Source: Gammaproteobacteria bacterium
GTDB taxonomy: Bacteria; Pseudomonadota; Gammaproteobacteria; Steroidobacterales; GCA-2729495
Reading direction: 5' to 3'
NCBI GenBank assembly: GCA_020851975.1
Contig: JADZBS010000034.1
Span: 26,165 to 90,164 of the forward strand
DNA: 64,000 bases
The translations under genes and the position numbers were made by a program. The number at the start of each line of letters is the position of its first letter. Within the stretch, counting starts at the first letter, position 1. Of this stretch, positions 9,313-18,406 are shown piece after piece. Under the pieces are notes generated by a model. The model was given only the letters and a program-made list of their open reading frames with translations, ran no database searches and was not told the origin of the DNA.

Positions 9313-10623
9313 TCAGGCGGCGGTACCAACCAGGGCTTCGACTTCGTCGGGATCGCGGGCGAGCGCCTGTGTCAGGACCTCGTGGCCATCGCGCGTGATC
9401 AGTACATCGTCCTCGATGCGCACGCCAATCCCCTGCCAGCGCGCGGGTATCCCCCGGGTCCCCGGCGGTATGTAGATGCCCGGCTCCACGGTGAGCGCCA
9501 TGCCGGGCTCGAGCACCCGCCACTGCTCGCCCACCTTGTAGTCGCCGACGTCGTGCACGTCCATCCCGAGCCAGTGCCCCGTGCGGTGCATGAAGAACTG
9601 GCGGTAGGAACCGCTGCGCCTGATCGCGGCCACGCTGCCCTCGAGCAGCCCGAGGCGGCGCAGCCCGCGGGCAATGACGCCGACGGCCGCCTCGTGCGGC
9701 TCGTCCCAGTGGTTGCCCGGCAGGACGGCGGCGAGCGCAGCGGCATGCGCCTCCAGGACGATCTCGTAGATCGCCCGTTGCGCGGCGCTGAAGCTGCCGC
9801 CCACCGGATAGGTGCGCGTGACGTCGGAGGCATAGAAATCGTGTTCACACCCGGCGTCGACCAGCAGCAGGTCGCCCTCGCGCATCTGCCGCCCGTTGGT
9901 CGTGTAATGCAGTACACAGGCATTCGGGCCGGAGCCGACGATCGGCAGGTACGACGGGCGCATCCCGTGGCGGCGGAACTCGTGGAGGAATTCGGCCTCG
10001 ATCTCGTACTCGTAGAGGCCCGGCCGGCAGAAGGCCATGGCGCGCCGATGCGCACCGACCGCCACGGCAGCCGCCCGGCGCATGGCCGACACCTCGGCCC
10101 GGCTCTTGTACAGCCGCAGGTCGTGCAGCAGGTGATCGAGCGCGATGAATTCGTCCGGCGTGTGGGTTCCCGGGCTGCCACGGTTGCGCAGCGCCGTCAC
10201 CCAGCCGATGAGCCGGGCATCGAACTCCGGATGGGCACCGATCGTGTAGTAGACCCGTTCGGCCTGCTCGATGATGCCGGGCAGGATGTCCTCGACATCG
10301 CCGATCGGGAAGGCATCGTCGGCACCGTAGGCAGTCACGGCCTGCTCCGGCCCTGCGCGTGCACCGTCCCAGGCCTCGCGCTGGGGATCGCGCTCGCGGC
10401 AGAACAGGATGTACTCACCCCCCGGACGGCCCGGTGCCAGCACGGCGATGGCCTCCGGCTCGACGAAGCCCGTGATGTAGTAGAAGTCGCTGTCCTGGCG
10501 GTAGGGGTACTCGATGTCGCGGCTGCGCAGCTTGGCTGGCGAAGCCGGCAATACGCCGACGCCGCCACGCCCGATCATGCGCATCAACTGGCGACGCCGC
10601 TTGCCGAATTCAGCCGGGTTCAC
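9313..10623 (-). CDS. pepP: Xaa-Pro aminopeptidase (aminopeptidase P)
   Basis: VNPAEFGKRRRQLMRMIG start; DSDFYYITGF; metallopeptidase motifs LLVDAGCEHDFYASDVTRTYP, HRTGHWLGMDVHDVG, MALTVEPGIY. Confidence 0.93.
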   Translation of the reverse strand: MNPAEFGKRRRQLMRMIGRGGVGVLPASPAKLRSRDIEYPYRQDSDFYYITGFVEPEAIAVLAPGRPGGEYILFCRERDPQREAWDGARAGPEQAVTAYGADDAFPIGDVEDILPGIIEQAERVYYTIGAHPEFDARLIGWVTALRNRGSPGTHTPDEFIALDHLLHDLRLYKSRAEVSAMRRAAAVAVGAHRRAMAFCRPGLYEYEIEAEFLHEFRRHGMRPSYLPIVGSGPNACVLHYTTNGRQMREGDLLLVDAGCEHDFYASDVTRTYPVGGSFSAAQRAIYEIVLEAHAAALAAVLPGNHWDEPHEAAVGVIARGLRRLGLLEGSVAAIRRSGSYRQFFMHRTGHWLGMDVHDVGDYKVGEQWRVLEPGMALTVEPGIYIPPGTRGIPARWQGIGVRIEDDVLITRDGHEVLTQALARDPDEVEALVGTAA

Positions 10624-10633
10624 GCGCGGCTGA

Positions 10634-11215
10634 TCAGTGCACGCGCCCGGCGGCCAGCGCGCGGCGCAGCTCGTACAACTCGTCGAACAGCAACTGGGCG
10701 CTGACACGCACGAACTCGACGAGTTCGGTGTAGGCAGCCTCGGCCTGTGCATCGCTCTCGTCGGCACCGAGCCGCAGACGGGTGATCTCGGCGAAGTCCG
10801 TCATGATCTCGCGCGGCGTGTCGGCCCCGAGCACCTCGTGGGCCGCCTGCCCGCCGGCGGCTTCCCCGAGGCCATGCATGAAGCCTGCACACCAGCCGGC
10901 CAGTGCCTCGGCCCGGATCGCGAGCGGCTGGTCGTCGGGCGGCAACAGCGGCAGGAAACTCATGTCGCCGGCATCGAGGGCGGCACGGGTGGCCACGGCG
11001 AGTTCGCCGAGCAGTCGCGCATCGGCCGACTCCGGACCCGACCCGGCCGGCGCCGATGCCAGCAGGCCGGCGACCCACACGGTGCCCGCCCGTTCGCCGA
11101 GGATGCACACCAGACCGCAGAAACTGCCGTGAGCCTCCGTCGCGCCGTCACCGGCGCCAAGCTGGCGCAGGGCATGGTCCACGAGTTCGAAGCTGGGCAC
11201 GGGCGCGACGTCCAT
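10634..11215 (-). CDS. UPF0149 (YgfB-like) family protein
   Basis: 193 aa, start FELVDHALRQLGAGDGATEAHGSFCGLVCI; gene lies next to pepP as is typical for YgfB. Confidence 0.85.
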   Translation of the reverse strand: MDVAPVPSFELVDHALRQLGAGDGATEAHGSFCGLVCILGERAGTVWVAGLLASAPAGSGPESADARLLGELAVATRAALDAGDMSFLPLLPPDDQPLAIRAEALAGWCAGFMHGLGEAAGGQAAHEVLGADTPREIMTDFAEITRLRLGADESDAQAEAAYTELVEFVRVSAQLLFDELYELRRALAAGRVH

Positions 11216-11292
11216 GAAACGCGACTATCCTAGCATCCGGTCGCCGCAGCCGTGCAATTGACCATGGCCGGACCGGGAACTATATTCGCCCC

Positions 11293-11523
11293 ATGTCGGA
11301 TGGCAGCGAAAAATCCTTTGGCGACGAGCTCGAGCGGCTCGGCAAACGCCTCGACGACCTCGTCGTCGTCTGCGGCCAGCTGAAGGAGGAGAACCGCTCC
11401 CTGCGCCAGCGCCAGGACGCCCTGATCGCCGAGCGGGCGAACCTGCTGCAGAAAAACGAGCAGGTCCGGGCACGGGTGGAAGCAATGATCGGGCGCCTGA
11501 AGGGCATGGAGCACGGAGCATGA
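11293..11523 (+). CDS. Small coiled-coil protein (TIGR02449-like, upstream of zapA)
   Basis: 76-aa heptad-rich protein (LERLGKRLDDLVVVCGQLKEENRSLRQRQDALIAERANLLQKNEQVRARVEAMIGRL); stop overlaps zapA start (ATGA). Confidence 0.75.
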   Translation: MSDGSEKSFGDELERLGKRLDDLVVVCGQLKEENRSLRQRQDALIAERANLLQKNEQVRARVEAMIGRLKGMEHGA

Positions 11524-11837
11524 GCGAAGCCGCGCGCGTCAACATCCGCATCCTGGAGAAGGAGTACCAGGTCGCCTGCCCCCCGGAGGAACGCGCTGCG
11601 CTGCTCGATTCCGCCGAGTTGCTGAACAACCGGATGCGCGAGATCCGCGATAGCGGGCGGGTCGTGGGGCTGGAGCGTATCGCAGTGATGGCGGCGCTGA
11701 ACATCGCCAACGACCTGATCCGCTCGCGCGATCGTGGCGAGGTGCTGGAAACCAGGGCCAAGGCGAAGGTCCGCGCCATGCGCGAGCGTGTCGAAGGCGT
11801 CCTGCACGCCGGCGCCGGCCAGCAGCTCGAAATCTGA
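11520..11837 (+). CDS. zapA: Cell division protein ZapA
   Basis: 105 aa; VNIRILEKEYQVACPPEERAALLDSAELLNNRMREIR; directly upstream of 6S RNA and the 5-FCL gene. Confidence 0.9.
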   Translation: MSEAARVNIRILEKEYQVACPPEERAALLDSAELLNNRMREIRDSGRVVGLERIAVMAALNIANDLIRSRDRGEVLETRAKAKVRAMRERVEGVLHAGAGQQLEI

Positions 11838-11892
11838 TCTGCCCGGCGCGGCAAAGCACGCCATCGGTCGCATTTTTCCCCGGCCACGGTCG

Positions 11893-11898
11893 TATAAT
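11893..11898 (+). promoter_or_regulatory. Probable -10 box (TATAAT) of the 6S RNA promoter
   Basis: Perfect TATAAT about 8 bp upstream of the predicted 6S RNA 5' end. Confidence 0.55.
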
Positions 11899-11905
11899 CG
11901 ACCGT

Positions 11906-12090
11906 GGCGTCTCCTGCGGTGTTCGAGAAGAGTTGACTGCCTTCGACCCTTAAATGCACTGCAGGGATCAAGGCCTGTCGGCAGCTTTGTGCAATACCGC
12001 CTCGAGCGGGCAGCCTGCTCTGCCACGGCCGATCCCACCTTTCGCTCGGGTCCGAGAGCGACGGCTCGATACGGCACAGGCGGGAGCGCC
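11906..12090 (+). ncRNA. ssrS: 6S RNA
   Basis: 185-nt non-coding stretch between zapA and the 5-FCL gene (conserved 6S location). Closing ends GGCGTCTCCTGC...GCGGGAGCGCC pair; internal blocks such as CGAGAAGAGTTGACTGCCTTCGACCCTTAAA and TCCGAGAGCGACGGC resemble gammaproteobacterial 6S RNA. Confidence 0.85.
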
Positions 12091-12123
12091 ATCCTTGCCG
12101 GCCCACCACCATCCGGTGGACCC

Positions 12124-12693
12124 ATGACGCGGCCCGGCGCCGCCATCCGCAGCCGCCGCGCCGCGCTGCCGGCAGCGGAGATCGCCCGCCGCTCGCTCGC
12201 CATCGCCCGATGCGCCTGGTCCCTGCCGGCGCTGGCGCGGAGCCAGCGCATCGCCTGTTACCTGGCGGTCGGTGGCGAGGTGGATTGCGCGCCGATCATC
12301 GCGTCGGCACTGGCCCGCGGGCGGCGCATCTACCTCCCCATCCTGCATCACGGCCACCTGGTCTTTGCGCCCTGGTCGCCCGGCGAGCCACTGGTCGCCA
12401 ACCGTTTCGGGATCCCCGAACCGCGGGCCGCGCACACCGGGTGGCTGCGCGCCACGCAGCTCGACGTCGTGCTCGCACCGCTGGTCGCCTTCGACGCAGA
12501 AGGCCACCGGCTCGGCATGGGTGGCGGTTACTACGACCGCAGCCTCGCCTTCACGCGCCGGCGCGGGTCATGGCGAAAGCCGCAATTCATCGGCCTCGCC
12601 TACGATTTCCAGCAGGTGCCGGCCGTACCGGTGCGCCACTGGGACGTACCGCTGCACGCCGCCGTGACCGAGAGTCGCACGTTGCACTTCTGA
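12124..12693 (+). CDS. 5-formyltetrahydrofolate cyclo-ligase
   Basis: 190 codons; motifs RRIYLPI, LVAFDAEGHRLGMGGGYYDRSLAF; downstream of 6S RNA. Confidence 0.92.
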   Translation: MTRPGAAIRSRRAALPAAEIARRSLAIARCAWSLPALARSQRIACYLAVGGEVDCAPIIASALARGRRIYLPILHHGHLVFAPWSPGEPLVANRFGIPEPRAAHTGWLRATQLDVVLAPLVAFDAEGHRLGMGGGYYDRSLAFTRRRGSWRKPQFIGLAYDFQQVPAVPVRHWDVPLHAAVTESRTLHF

Positions 12694-12905
12694 CTCCGGA
12701 CATGCGTGCACTGCCGATCCGCGCCGGTCACTCACGCGCGTGAGAAGTCATCCTCGATCACGATGCGACCCGTCGCATCGTGACGACGCGCACTCCCCTC
12801 CGGATGGCGTCGCAGGAAATCTGTGGAGCCCATCACTGTAATCACTGGAATTTTGATTTCGGTTGTATATACTCAACCGCGGTTAACCCCGACATGGAGA
12901 CCATC

Positions 12906-12980
12906 ATGGCTAAGAAGACTGCTTCGAAGAAGAAGGCTACGAAGAAGAAGGCCAAGAAGAAGGCCAAGAAGAAGAAGTAG
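12906..12980 (+). CDS. Lysine-rich 24-aa peptide (MAKKTASKKKATKKKAKKKAKKKK), H1-tail-like
   Basis: Good SD (GGAG, 6-nt spacing) before ATG at 12906; 15 of 24 residues are Lys, rest Ala/Thr/Ser plus Met; TATACT-like -10 at 12868-12873; strong hairpins downstream. Contained in ORF 12780..12980. Confidence 0.6.
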   Translation: MAKKTASKKKATKKKAKKKAKKKK

Positions 12981-12997
12981 CTGGAGACAGCTGGAAC

Positions 12998-13079
12998 GCG
13001 GGAACCGGCAACGGTTCCCGCGGCTTCCTGAAACAGGAAGTGACAGTCGAATGTGCCCGCCTCCGGCGGGCACATTTCT
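12998..13079 (+). terminator. Hairpin cluster ending in a rho-independent-like terminator
   Basis: GCGGGAACCG-gcaa-CGGTTCCCGC (12998-13021), CTTCCTG-aaa-CAGGAAG (13024-13040), ATGTGCCCGCC-tcc-GGCGGGCACAT followed by TTCTAT (13051-13079). Confidence 0.7.
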
Positions 13080-13179
13080 ATCCGGGGTCTGCAACGCTGC
13101 CGGCATCGGGCGAGCCGCGAACCGCACGGACGCTATACTGCAGGGGCCCGACAGGCAGCACGGCGAGACGGAGCGACGC

Positions 13180-13842
13180 ATGGACCAGGCCGAGAAGAAA
13201 CGCCAGGCGGCGAAAGCCGCGGCTGCTTTCGTCGAGCCGGGCATCCGCCTCGGCGTGGGGACCGGCTCCACCGTCAACTGCTTCATCGACGAACTGGTAC
13301 CGTTGCGCGGACGCATCAGTGCCGTCGTGGCCAGTTCGCGCGAGACCGAGCAACGCCTGCGGGCGGCGGGTTTCGAGGTATCCGACCTCGCCGAAACCGG
13401 TGACCTCGACCTCTACGTCGACGGCGCCGACGAAGCCAACAAGCACTTCCACCTGATCAAGGGCGGTGGCGGTGCGCTGACCCGGGAAAAGGTCCTCGCC
13501 GCTGCCTCCCGCCGCTTCGTCTGCATCATCGACGACAGCAAGTGGGTCGCGGTCCTCGGCCGCTTCCCCCTGCCCGTGGAGGTCATCCCGATGGCCCAGT
13601 CCTATGTGTCACGCCAGATGGTGCGTGCCCGCGGCCAGCCCATCCTGCGCAAGGGTTTCGTCACGGACAACGGCAACGCCATCATCGACGTCCACAACCT
13701 GTCGATCACCAACCCGCCGGACGTGGAGTCTCGCTTCAACCAGATCCCCGGCGTGGTGACGGTCGGCATCTTCGCGCAGCGCCCCGCCGACGTGATCCTG
13801 ATCGCCGACGACTCCGGCGTGAAGCGGCTCGACCGGCGCTGA
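13180..13842 (+). CDS. rpiA: Ribose-5-phosphate isomerase A
   Basis: LGVGTGSTVNCFID, DLYVDGADEAN, LIKGGGGALTREK, FVTDNGNAIIDV. Confidence 0.95.
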   Translation: MDQAEKKRQAAKAAAAFVEPGIRLGVGTGSTVNCFIDELVPLRGRISAVVASSRETEQRLRAAGFEVSDLAETGDLDLYVDGADEANKHFHLIKGGGGALTREKVLAAASRRFVCIIDDSKWVAVLGRFPLPVEVIPMAQSYVSRQMVRARGQPILRKGFVTDNGNAIIDVHNLSITNPPDVESRFNQIPGVVTVGIFAQRPADVILIADDSGVKRLDRR

Positions 13843-13847
13843 AACGC

Positions 13848-13873
13848 CGAGGCCCGCCGTGGGGCGGGCCTCG
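13848..13873 (+). terminator. Hairpin terminator after rpiA
   Basis: GAGGCCCGCC-gtgg-GGCGGGCCTC stem-loop just after the stop codon; no long T tract. Confidence 0.5.
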
Positions 13874-13885
13874 CATCGTCGGATC

Positions 13886-13959
13886 TGGCTGGGGGACTAG
13901 GATTCGAACCTAGGTTAACGGAGTCAGAGTCCGCTGTCCTACCACTAGACGATCCCCCA
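13886..13959 (-). tRNA. tRNA-Gln (anticodon CTG), CCA encoded
   Basis: Minus strand TGGGGGATCGTCTAGTGGTAGGACAGCGGACTCTGACTCCGTTAACCTAGGTTCGAATCCTAGTCCCCCAGCCA: acceptor TGGGGGA/TCCCCCA, T-loop GGTTCGAATCC, anticodon loop CTCTGAC. Confidence 0.93.
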
Positions 13960-13997
13960 CTGATCGGTCGTGGACCGCCGGCACCGCCGGCAGCGGA

Positions 13998-14390
13998 TCA
14001 ACGCTTCGAGTACTGTGTGGCGCGGCGGGCCTTGCGCACGCCGACCTTCTTGCGTTCCACCTCGCGGGCATCCCGGGTCACGAACCCGGCCCGGCGCAGG
14101 GGGCTGCGCAGGGTCTCGTCGTAGGCCATCAGCGCCCGGGTCAGGCCGTGGCGGATCGCGCCCGCCTGGCCGGTGGTGCCGCCACCCTCGACCGATACCT
14201 CGACGTCGAAGCGGGTGGTGAGTTCGGTCAGCTCCAGCGGCTGGCGCACGATCATGCGCGCCGTCTTGCGACCGAAGAACTCGTCGAGCGAGCGGTCGTT
14301 GATGGTGATCGTGCCCTTGCCGGGCCGCAGATAGACGCGCGCCGTCGAGCTCTTGCGCCGGCCGGTCCCGTAGTAAGCCTGAGTTGCCAT
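13998..14390 (-). CDS. rpsI: 30S ribosomal protein S9
   Basis: 130 aa; [35 protein letters not shown]-terminal [11 protein letters not shown]. Confidence 0.97.
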   Translation of the reverse strand: MATQAYYGTGRRKSSTARVYLRPGKGTITINDRSLDEFFGRKTARMIVRQPLELTELTTRFDVEVSVEGGGTTGQAGAIRHGLTRALMAYDETLRSPLRRAGFVTRDAREVERKKVGVRKARRATQYSKR

Positions 14391-14413
14391 GTCCGTCTGC
14401 CTGTCGTGTCTGA

Positions 14414-14842
14414 TCAGATGTCCAGCGGCTGCGGCTGCTGGGCGGCGTGGTCGTGCGTGGCACCCGGAAACACCTTGAGCTTGCGCAACATGGCGGCACC
14501 GAGGCTGTTCTTGGGCAGCATCCCCTTGACGGCGATGCGCAGGGCGCGGTCGGGGGCCCGGGCCAGGAGTTTCTCCAGGCTCTCGGTCTTGAGATGGCCG
14601 ACGTACCCGGTATAGCGGTGGTAGGTCTTGTTCTTGAGCTTGTTGCCCGTCACGCGGATGTGCGCGGCATTGACCACGACGATGTAGTCGCCGGTATCCA
14701 CGTGCGGCGTATAGATGGGCTTGTGCTTGCCGCGCAGGCGGCGGGCCAGTTCCGTGGCGAGGCGCCCGAGCGTCTTGCCCTCGGCGTTCACCAGGTACCA
14801 GCCGCGCTTGACCTCGTCGGGCTTGGCAGAAATCGTTCTCAT
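14414..14842 (-). CDS. rplM: 50S ribosomal protein L13
   Basis: [41 protein letters not shown]; upstream of rpsI. Confidence 0.97.
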   Translation of the reverse strand: MRTISAKPDEVKRGWYLVNAEGKTLGRLATELARRLRGKHKPIYTPHVDTGDYIVVVNAAHIRVTGNKLKNKTYHRYTGYVGHLKTESLEKLLARAPDRALRIAVKGMLPKNSLGAAMLRKLKVFPGATHDHAAQQPQPLDI

Positions 14843-14982
14843 GGGTGCTGCTTTGAGTGTCCGACCCGCGCCGACCGCGGGCACAAGGGCGGCGATTTTA
14901 TAGACCCGCCGGGCCATTTTCAACGCGAATCCAGGTACCTGCCGGCACCTGCCAGGGCCCCGGACGGCACGCCAAGCCCTTG

Positions 14983-15747
14983 TCAGAACTTGTATTCCAG
15001 GGAAATCGAGGTCTGCGTGTCGGTCTTGTCGATTCCGGGCAGGACATCCGTGTTGTGCTTCACGAGGTAGCCCAGCACCAGGCCGATGTTGCCGACCACG
15101 GCCACCTTGAGCTCCGTCAGGGACTCGATGTAGGTGTTGTCCGAGCCCATGCTGGTCGCCAGCGTCTGGCTGAACAACGCCGTCGGGCTGATGTGCCAGT
15201 GATAGTCGCCGCCCGCACGGGCCACCATCTCGTTCACGTCGCGCTCGGAGGAACTCAGCGGCGGATTCGGAGGCTCGGGCTGGCGCAGCTTCGACTGCGT
15301 GGCACCAACGCCGAGTTCCAGGTTCAGTTCCTGCGTGGCCGAGCGGAACACCCGCCAGCCGAGGCCGGCCACCTCGTAGATCTGGTGGTCGTAGGCGCTG
15401 AAGCGGTCCTTGTTGTACTCCGCCAGGCCGAACGTATAGAACTTCTCGGCGAGGTCGTACCTGGTCTTGATCTGGCCCTTGTAGGCCTCCGCGCTGGTTT
15501 CGTCGTCCTGGCTGGCCCCGAGCGCAGTGGCGAGCGCGCTGTGATGCCAGCGGCCCCGATCATGGAAGACTTCGCCCTTGAAATTGGCGTTCGTGCTGTC
15601 GGAGTTGCCGTTGACGGCGACGTAGCCGGCCGCCACGCTCCCCGACCAGCCCGCGGGTGCCGCAGCACCCTTTTCACCATGCGCCAGGACGGCGCCCTGC
15701 CAGACGAGCGCCGCCAGGCCGGCCATCGCCGGCAATACCTTGTTCAT
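14983..15747 (-). CDS. DUF481 family outer-membrane-type protein with signal peptide
   Basis: [27 protein letters not shown] signal; [35 protein letters not shown]... ends SISLEYKF (aromatic C-terminus). Confidence 0.85.
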   Translation of the reverse strand: MNKVLPAMAGLAALVWQGAVLAHGEKGAAAPAGWSGSVAAGYVAVNGNSDSTNANFKGEVFHDRGRWHHSALATALGASQDDETSAEAYKGQIKTRYDLAEKFYTFGLAEYNKDRFSAYDHQIYEVAGLGWRVFRSATQELNLELGVGATQSKLRQPEPPNPPLSSSERDVNEMVARAGGDYHWHISPTALFSQTLATSMGSDNTYIESLTELKVAVVGNIGLVLGYLVKHNTDVLPGIDKTDTQTSISLEYKF

Positions 15748-15914
15748 CGATGATCCTCCCCGTCCGGAATGCCTGCCGACGTCCCGGTGTTCGTCCCGGG
15801 ACCGGTTCGAGGCGCGCCACTCTAACCGGACCCCACCGGGCGGGCAAATCCGCACCCGGCACGACTGCGCCGGGTGCCGCCGCTCCCGGGCGGCCGACGC
15901 AGCGCGCGCGGCCC

Positions 15915-15930
15915 TGTGACCTGGCTCACA
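15915..15930. promoter_or_regulatory. Perfect CRP/Vfr-type operator TGTGACCTGGCTCACA
   Basis: Exact TGTGA-N6-TCACA palindrome in the divergent intergenic region upstream of crp; TTGACA lies at 15946-15951. Confidence 0.8.
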
Positions 15931-16088
15931 AATCCACAAACAGACTTGACATACTTCTGCGCCTTGCCCCTTACACTGCAAGGCAATTGAACATATCGCC
16001 CGGTCACGCATCTCGCGGCGAGTGTAGATTCCGGATGTTGTCGAGTTGGGTTGTTCCTGAGTTGTTGTCCCCGAGGGGAGGGTGAACG

Positions 16089-16784
16089 ATGTCTACGAAC
16101 GGAAAAGGGCTGAGCGCGATCCCGGCGATCAGCAGGTTCCTGACCTACTGCCGCGTGCGCACGGTCCCGGGCAAGACGGTGATGGTCCACGCCGGCGACA
16201 CACCCGACACGCTGTATTACATCTGCAGCGGGTCCGTGGAAGTGATGATCGAGGATGAGGACGGCAACGAGATGGTGCTGGCCTACCTCAACCGCGGCCA
16301 GTTCTTCGGCGAAATGGGCCTGTTCAACGAACAGCCGAGCCGCAGCGCCTGGGTCCGCACCCGCGTCTCCTCGGAGATCGCCGAGATGACCTACCAGCGC
16401 TTCCGCCAGATCGCCAGCGAGAGCCCGGGACTGGTCTTCGAGCTGGCCACGCAGATGGCCACGCGTCTGACCCGAACCAACCGCAAGCTCTCCGATCTGG
16501 CCTTCGTGGACGTCACGGGCCGTGTCGCCCATGCGATCCGCGACCTGTGCAACGAGCCCGATGCCATGACCCATCCGCAGGGCATGCAGATCAAGGTCAG
16601 CCGCCAGGAGCTGTCGCGCCTGGTCGGATGCTCCCGCGAGATGGCTGGACGCGTGCTCAAGGTGCTCGAGGACGAGGGCCTGGTGTCGGCCAGCGGCAAG
16701 ACCATCGTCGTATACAACGTCCGGCCCCAGCCGCGCATCCGCGCGGTGCCCGAACCCGCGGCGGCTGCCGCCGGCGGGCAGTAA
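16089..16784 (+). CDS. crp: CRP/Vfr-like cAMP-activated global transcriptional regulator
   Basis: GQFFGEMGLFNEQPSRSAWVRTR cyclic-nucleotide pocket; C-terminal HTH IKVSRQELSRLVGCSREMAGRVLKVLEDEGLVSASGKTIVVY. Confidence 0.92.
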   Translation: MSTNGKGLSAIPAISRFLTYCRVRTVPGKTVMVHAGDTPDTLYYICSGSVEVMIEDEDGNEMVLAYLNRGQFFGEMGLFNEQPSRSAWVRTRVSSEIAEMTYQRFRQIASESPGLVFELATQMATRLTRTNRKLSDLAFVDVTGRVAHAIRDLCNEPDAMTHPQGMQIKVSRQELSRLVGCSREMAGRVLKVLEDEGLVSASGKTIVVYNVRPQPRIRAVPEPAAAAAGGQ

Positions 16785-16793
16785 CCGGGACGA

Positions 16794-17486
16794 TCAGGCG
16801 GTCGCCGCCTGTGCGGCGGCCGCCAGCTCCCGCCTCAGCGCCAGCATGGTGGCCGGGTAGTCGCCGCTGCCGAAGATGGCAGAGCCCGCCACGAACGTAT
16901 CGGCACCGGCTTCGGCGACATCGCGGATGTTGTCCGCCTTGATCCCGCCGTCGACCTCGATGCGCACCTCGCGGCGCAGGGCATCGATGCGCTTGCGGAT
17001 CTGGCGGATCTTGGGCAGCGCGCTCGGGATGAAGGCCTGGCCGCCGAACCCCGGGTTCACCGACATCACCAGCACGAAATCGAGCTTCTCCAGGGTGTAG
17101 TCCAGCCAGCTGATGGGCGTGGCCGGGTTCAGCACCAGGCCGGCCTTGCAGTCGTGACGGCGGATGAGGTCGATGGTGCGATCCACGTGGTCGCTCGCCT
17201 CGGGATGGAAGCTGATCCAGCTCGCCCCGGCCGCGGCGAAATCCTCCACCAGCCGGTCCACGGGCCGGATCATCAGGTGCACGTCGATCGGTGCCTTGAC
17301 GCCGTGGCGTCGAAGCGCCTCGCAGACCAGCGGGCCGACAGTCAGGTTCGGCACGTAATGGTTGTCCATCACGTCGAAATGGATCAGGTCCGCGCCCGCC
17401 GCCAGCACGGCGTCCACCTCGGCACCGAGCCGGGCGAAATCGGCCGACAGGATGGAAGGAGCGATCAGGGCTGGGAGTCGGGCCAC
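16794..17486 (-). CDS. rpe: Ribulose-phosphate 3-epimerase
   Basis: [65 protein letters not shown]. Confidence 0.96.
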   Translation of the reverse strand: MARLPALIAPSILSADFARLGAEVDAVLAAGADLIHFDVMDNHYVPNLTVGPLVCEALRRHGVKAPIDVHLMIRPVDRLVEDFAAAGASWISFHPEASDHVDRTIDLIRRHDCKAGLVLNPATPISWLDYTLEKLDFVLVMSVNPGFGGQAFIPSALPKIRQIRKRIDALRREVRIEVDGGIKADNIRDVAEAGADTFVAGSAIFGSGDYPATMLALRRELAAAAQAATA

Positions 17487-17529
17487 GTCCGTCGTCCTGT
17501 GATGAAGCCGCCGTGATGGTAGCACGCCG

Positions 17530-18327
17530 CTAGCGCATGCCCCGCGCCTCGCGCACCAGCTCGTAGGCTGCCCGGATCTCGCGCGTGCGCTCGTGCGCGA
17601 TCCCGAGCATGGACTCGGGCAGTCCCCGCGCCGCCTGCTTGTCCGGGTGGTGCTGGTTCATGAGGCGGCGGTAGGCCGTCTTGACCTCACGATCGCTGGC
17701 GCGCGCGTCCACACCGAGCACCTCGTAGGCATCGGCGAGCTTCACCTCGCTGGAAGGCGGGGTGGCTGCGGCGCCGTGAGCACGCCGCGCGCGCAGGATA
17801 GCCTCCAGATGCATGATCACGAGGCGGTTCATCCCGAGCGCGTCGGCGATGCGTCCCAGCAGCTCGCGCTCCGCTGCGCTGACGCTGCCCTTCGCCAGCG
17901 CCAGGTCGACCTCGATCTCCAGGAACAGGCGCAGCAGTTGCGGGTGCCGGCCGCAAGCGCTGCGCAGCCGCCCGACCTGTTCCAGCAGCGGCCAGTCCGC
18001 ACGCTTGCCGGTGTTGAAGAACTCCATGGCGAGGCGGGTCTGCCCCTCGTCGAGGCGCATGCGCTGCATGACTGCACGCGCGGCGTCGATCTCCGCTTCC
18101 GACACCCGGCCGTCGACCTTGGCGAGGTGACCCATCACCATGAAGGTGGTCTCGAAGAATACCCGCTGGCGTTCCACCGCGGAGGTGCCGCCGGGGGCAC
18201 CCGTCCCCGGCCGCACGGCCATGCCGCGGTCGAACTGGTGCCCCAGAATGGCGCCGATTACCGCACCCGGCCAACGCGCCGCCGCATAGCCGAGCACGGC
18301 TCCTGCCACCTTGCCGATCCACGCCAT
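17530..18327 (-). CDS. DjlA-like co-chaperone (TerB-like domain plus J domain)
   Basis: N-terminal glycine-rich membrane segment; TerB-like middle ([20 protein letters not shown]); C-terminal J domain [32 protein letters not shown]. Confidence 0.88.
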   Translation of the reverse strand: MAWIGKVAGAVLGYAAARWPGAVIGAILGHQFDRGMAVRPGTGAPGGTSAVERQRVFFETTFMVMGHLAKVDGRVSEAEIDAARAVMQRMRLDEGQTRLAMEFFNTGKRADWPLLEQVGRLRSACGRHPQLLRLFLEIEVDLALAKGSVSAAERELLGRIADALGMNRLVIMHLEAILRARRAHGAAATPPSSEVKLADAYEVLGVDARASDREVKTAYRRLMNQHHPDKQAARGLPESMLGIAHERTREIRAAYELVREARGMR

Positions 18328-18406
18328 CGCCCGGGTCTCGCCTGCCTTATCCGGCACCGGGCGCCAGCTTACAATACCGCCCCTTCGCAACCCCGCCACC
18401 AGGACC

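Noticed and set aside
7867-10704. 945-aa plus-strand ORF (and similar long ORFs such as 4781..6646, 23331..25955, 36362..38836, 45204..46394)
   Set aside because: Antisense shadows of real genes in high-GC DNA; the opposite strand encodes recognisable conserved proteins and these translations are low-complexity His/Arg/Gln-rich.
12780-12980. Full 66-aa ORF MTTRTPLRMASQEICGAHHCNHWNFDFGCIYST... as the coding unit
   Set aside because: Its upstream part spans the AT-rich promoter-like region and palindrome; the SD and composition support a start at 12906.
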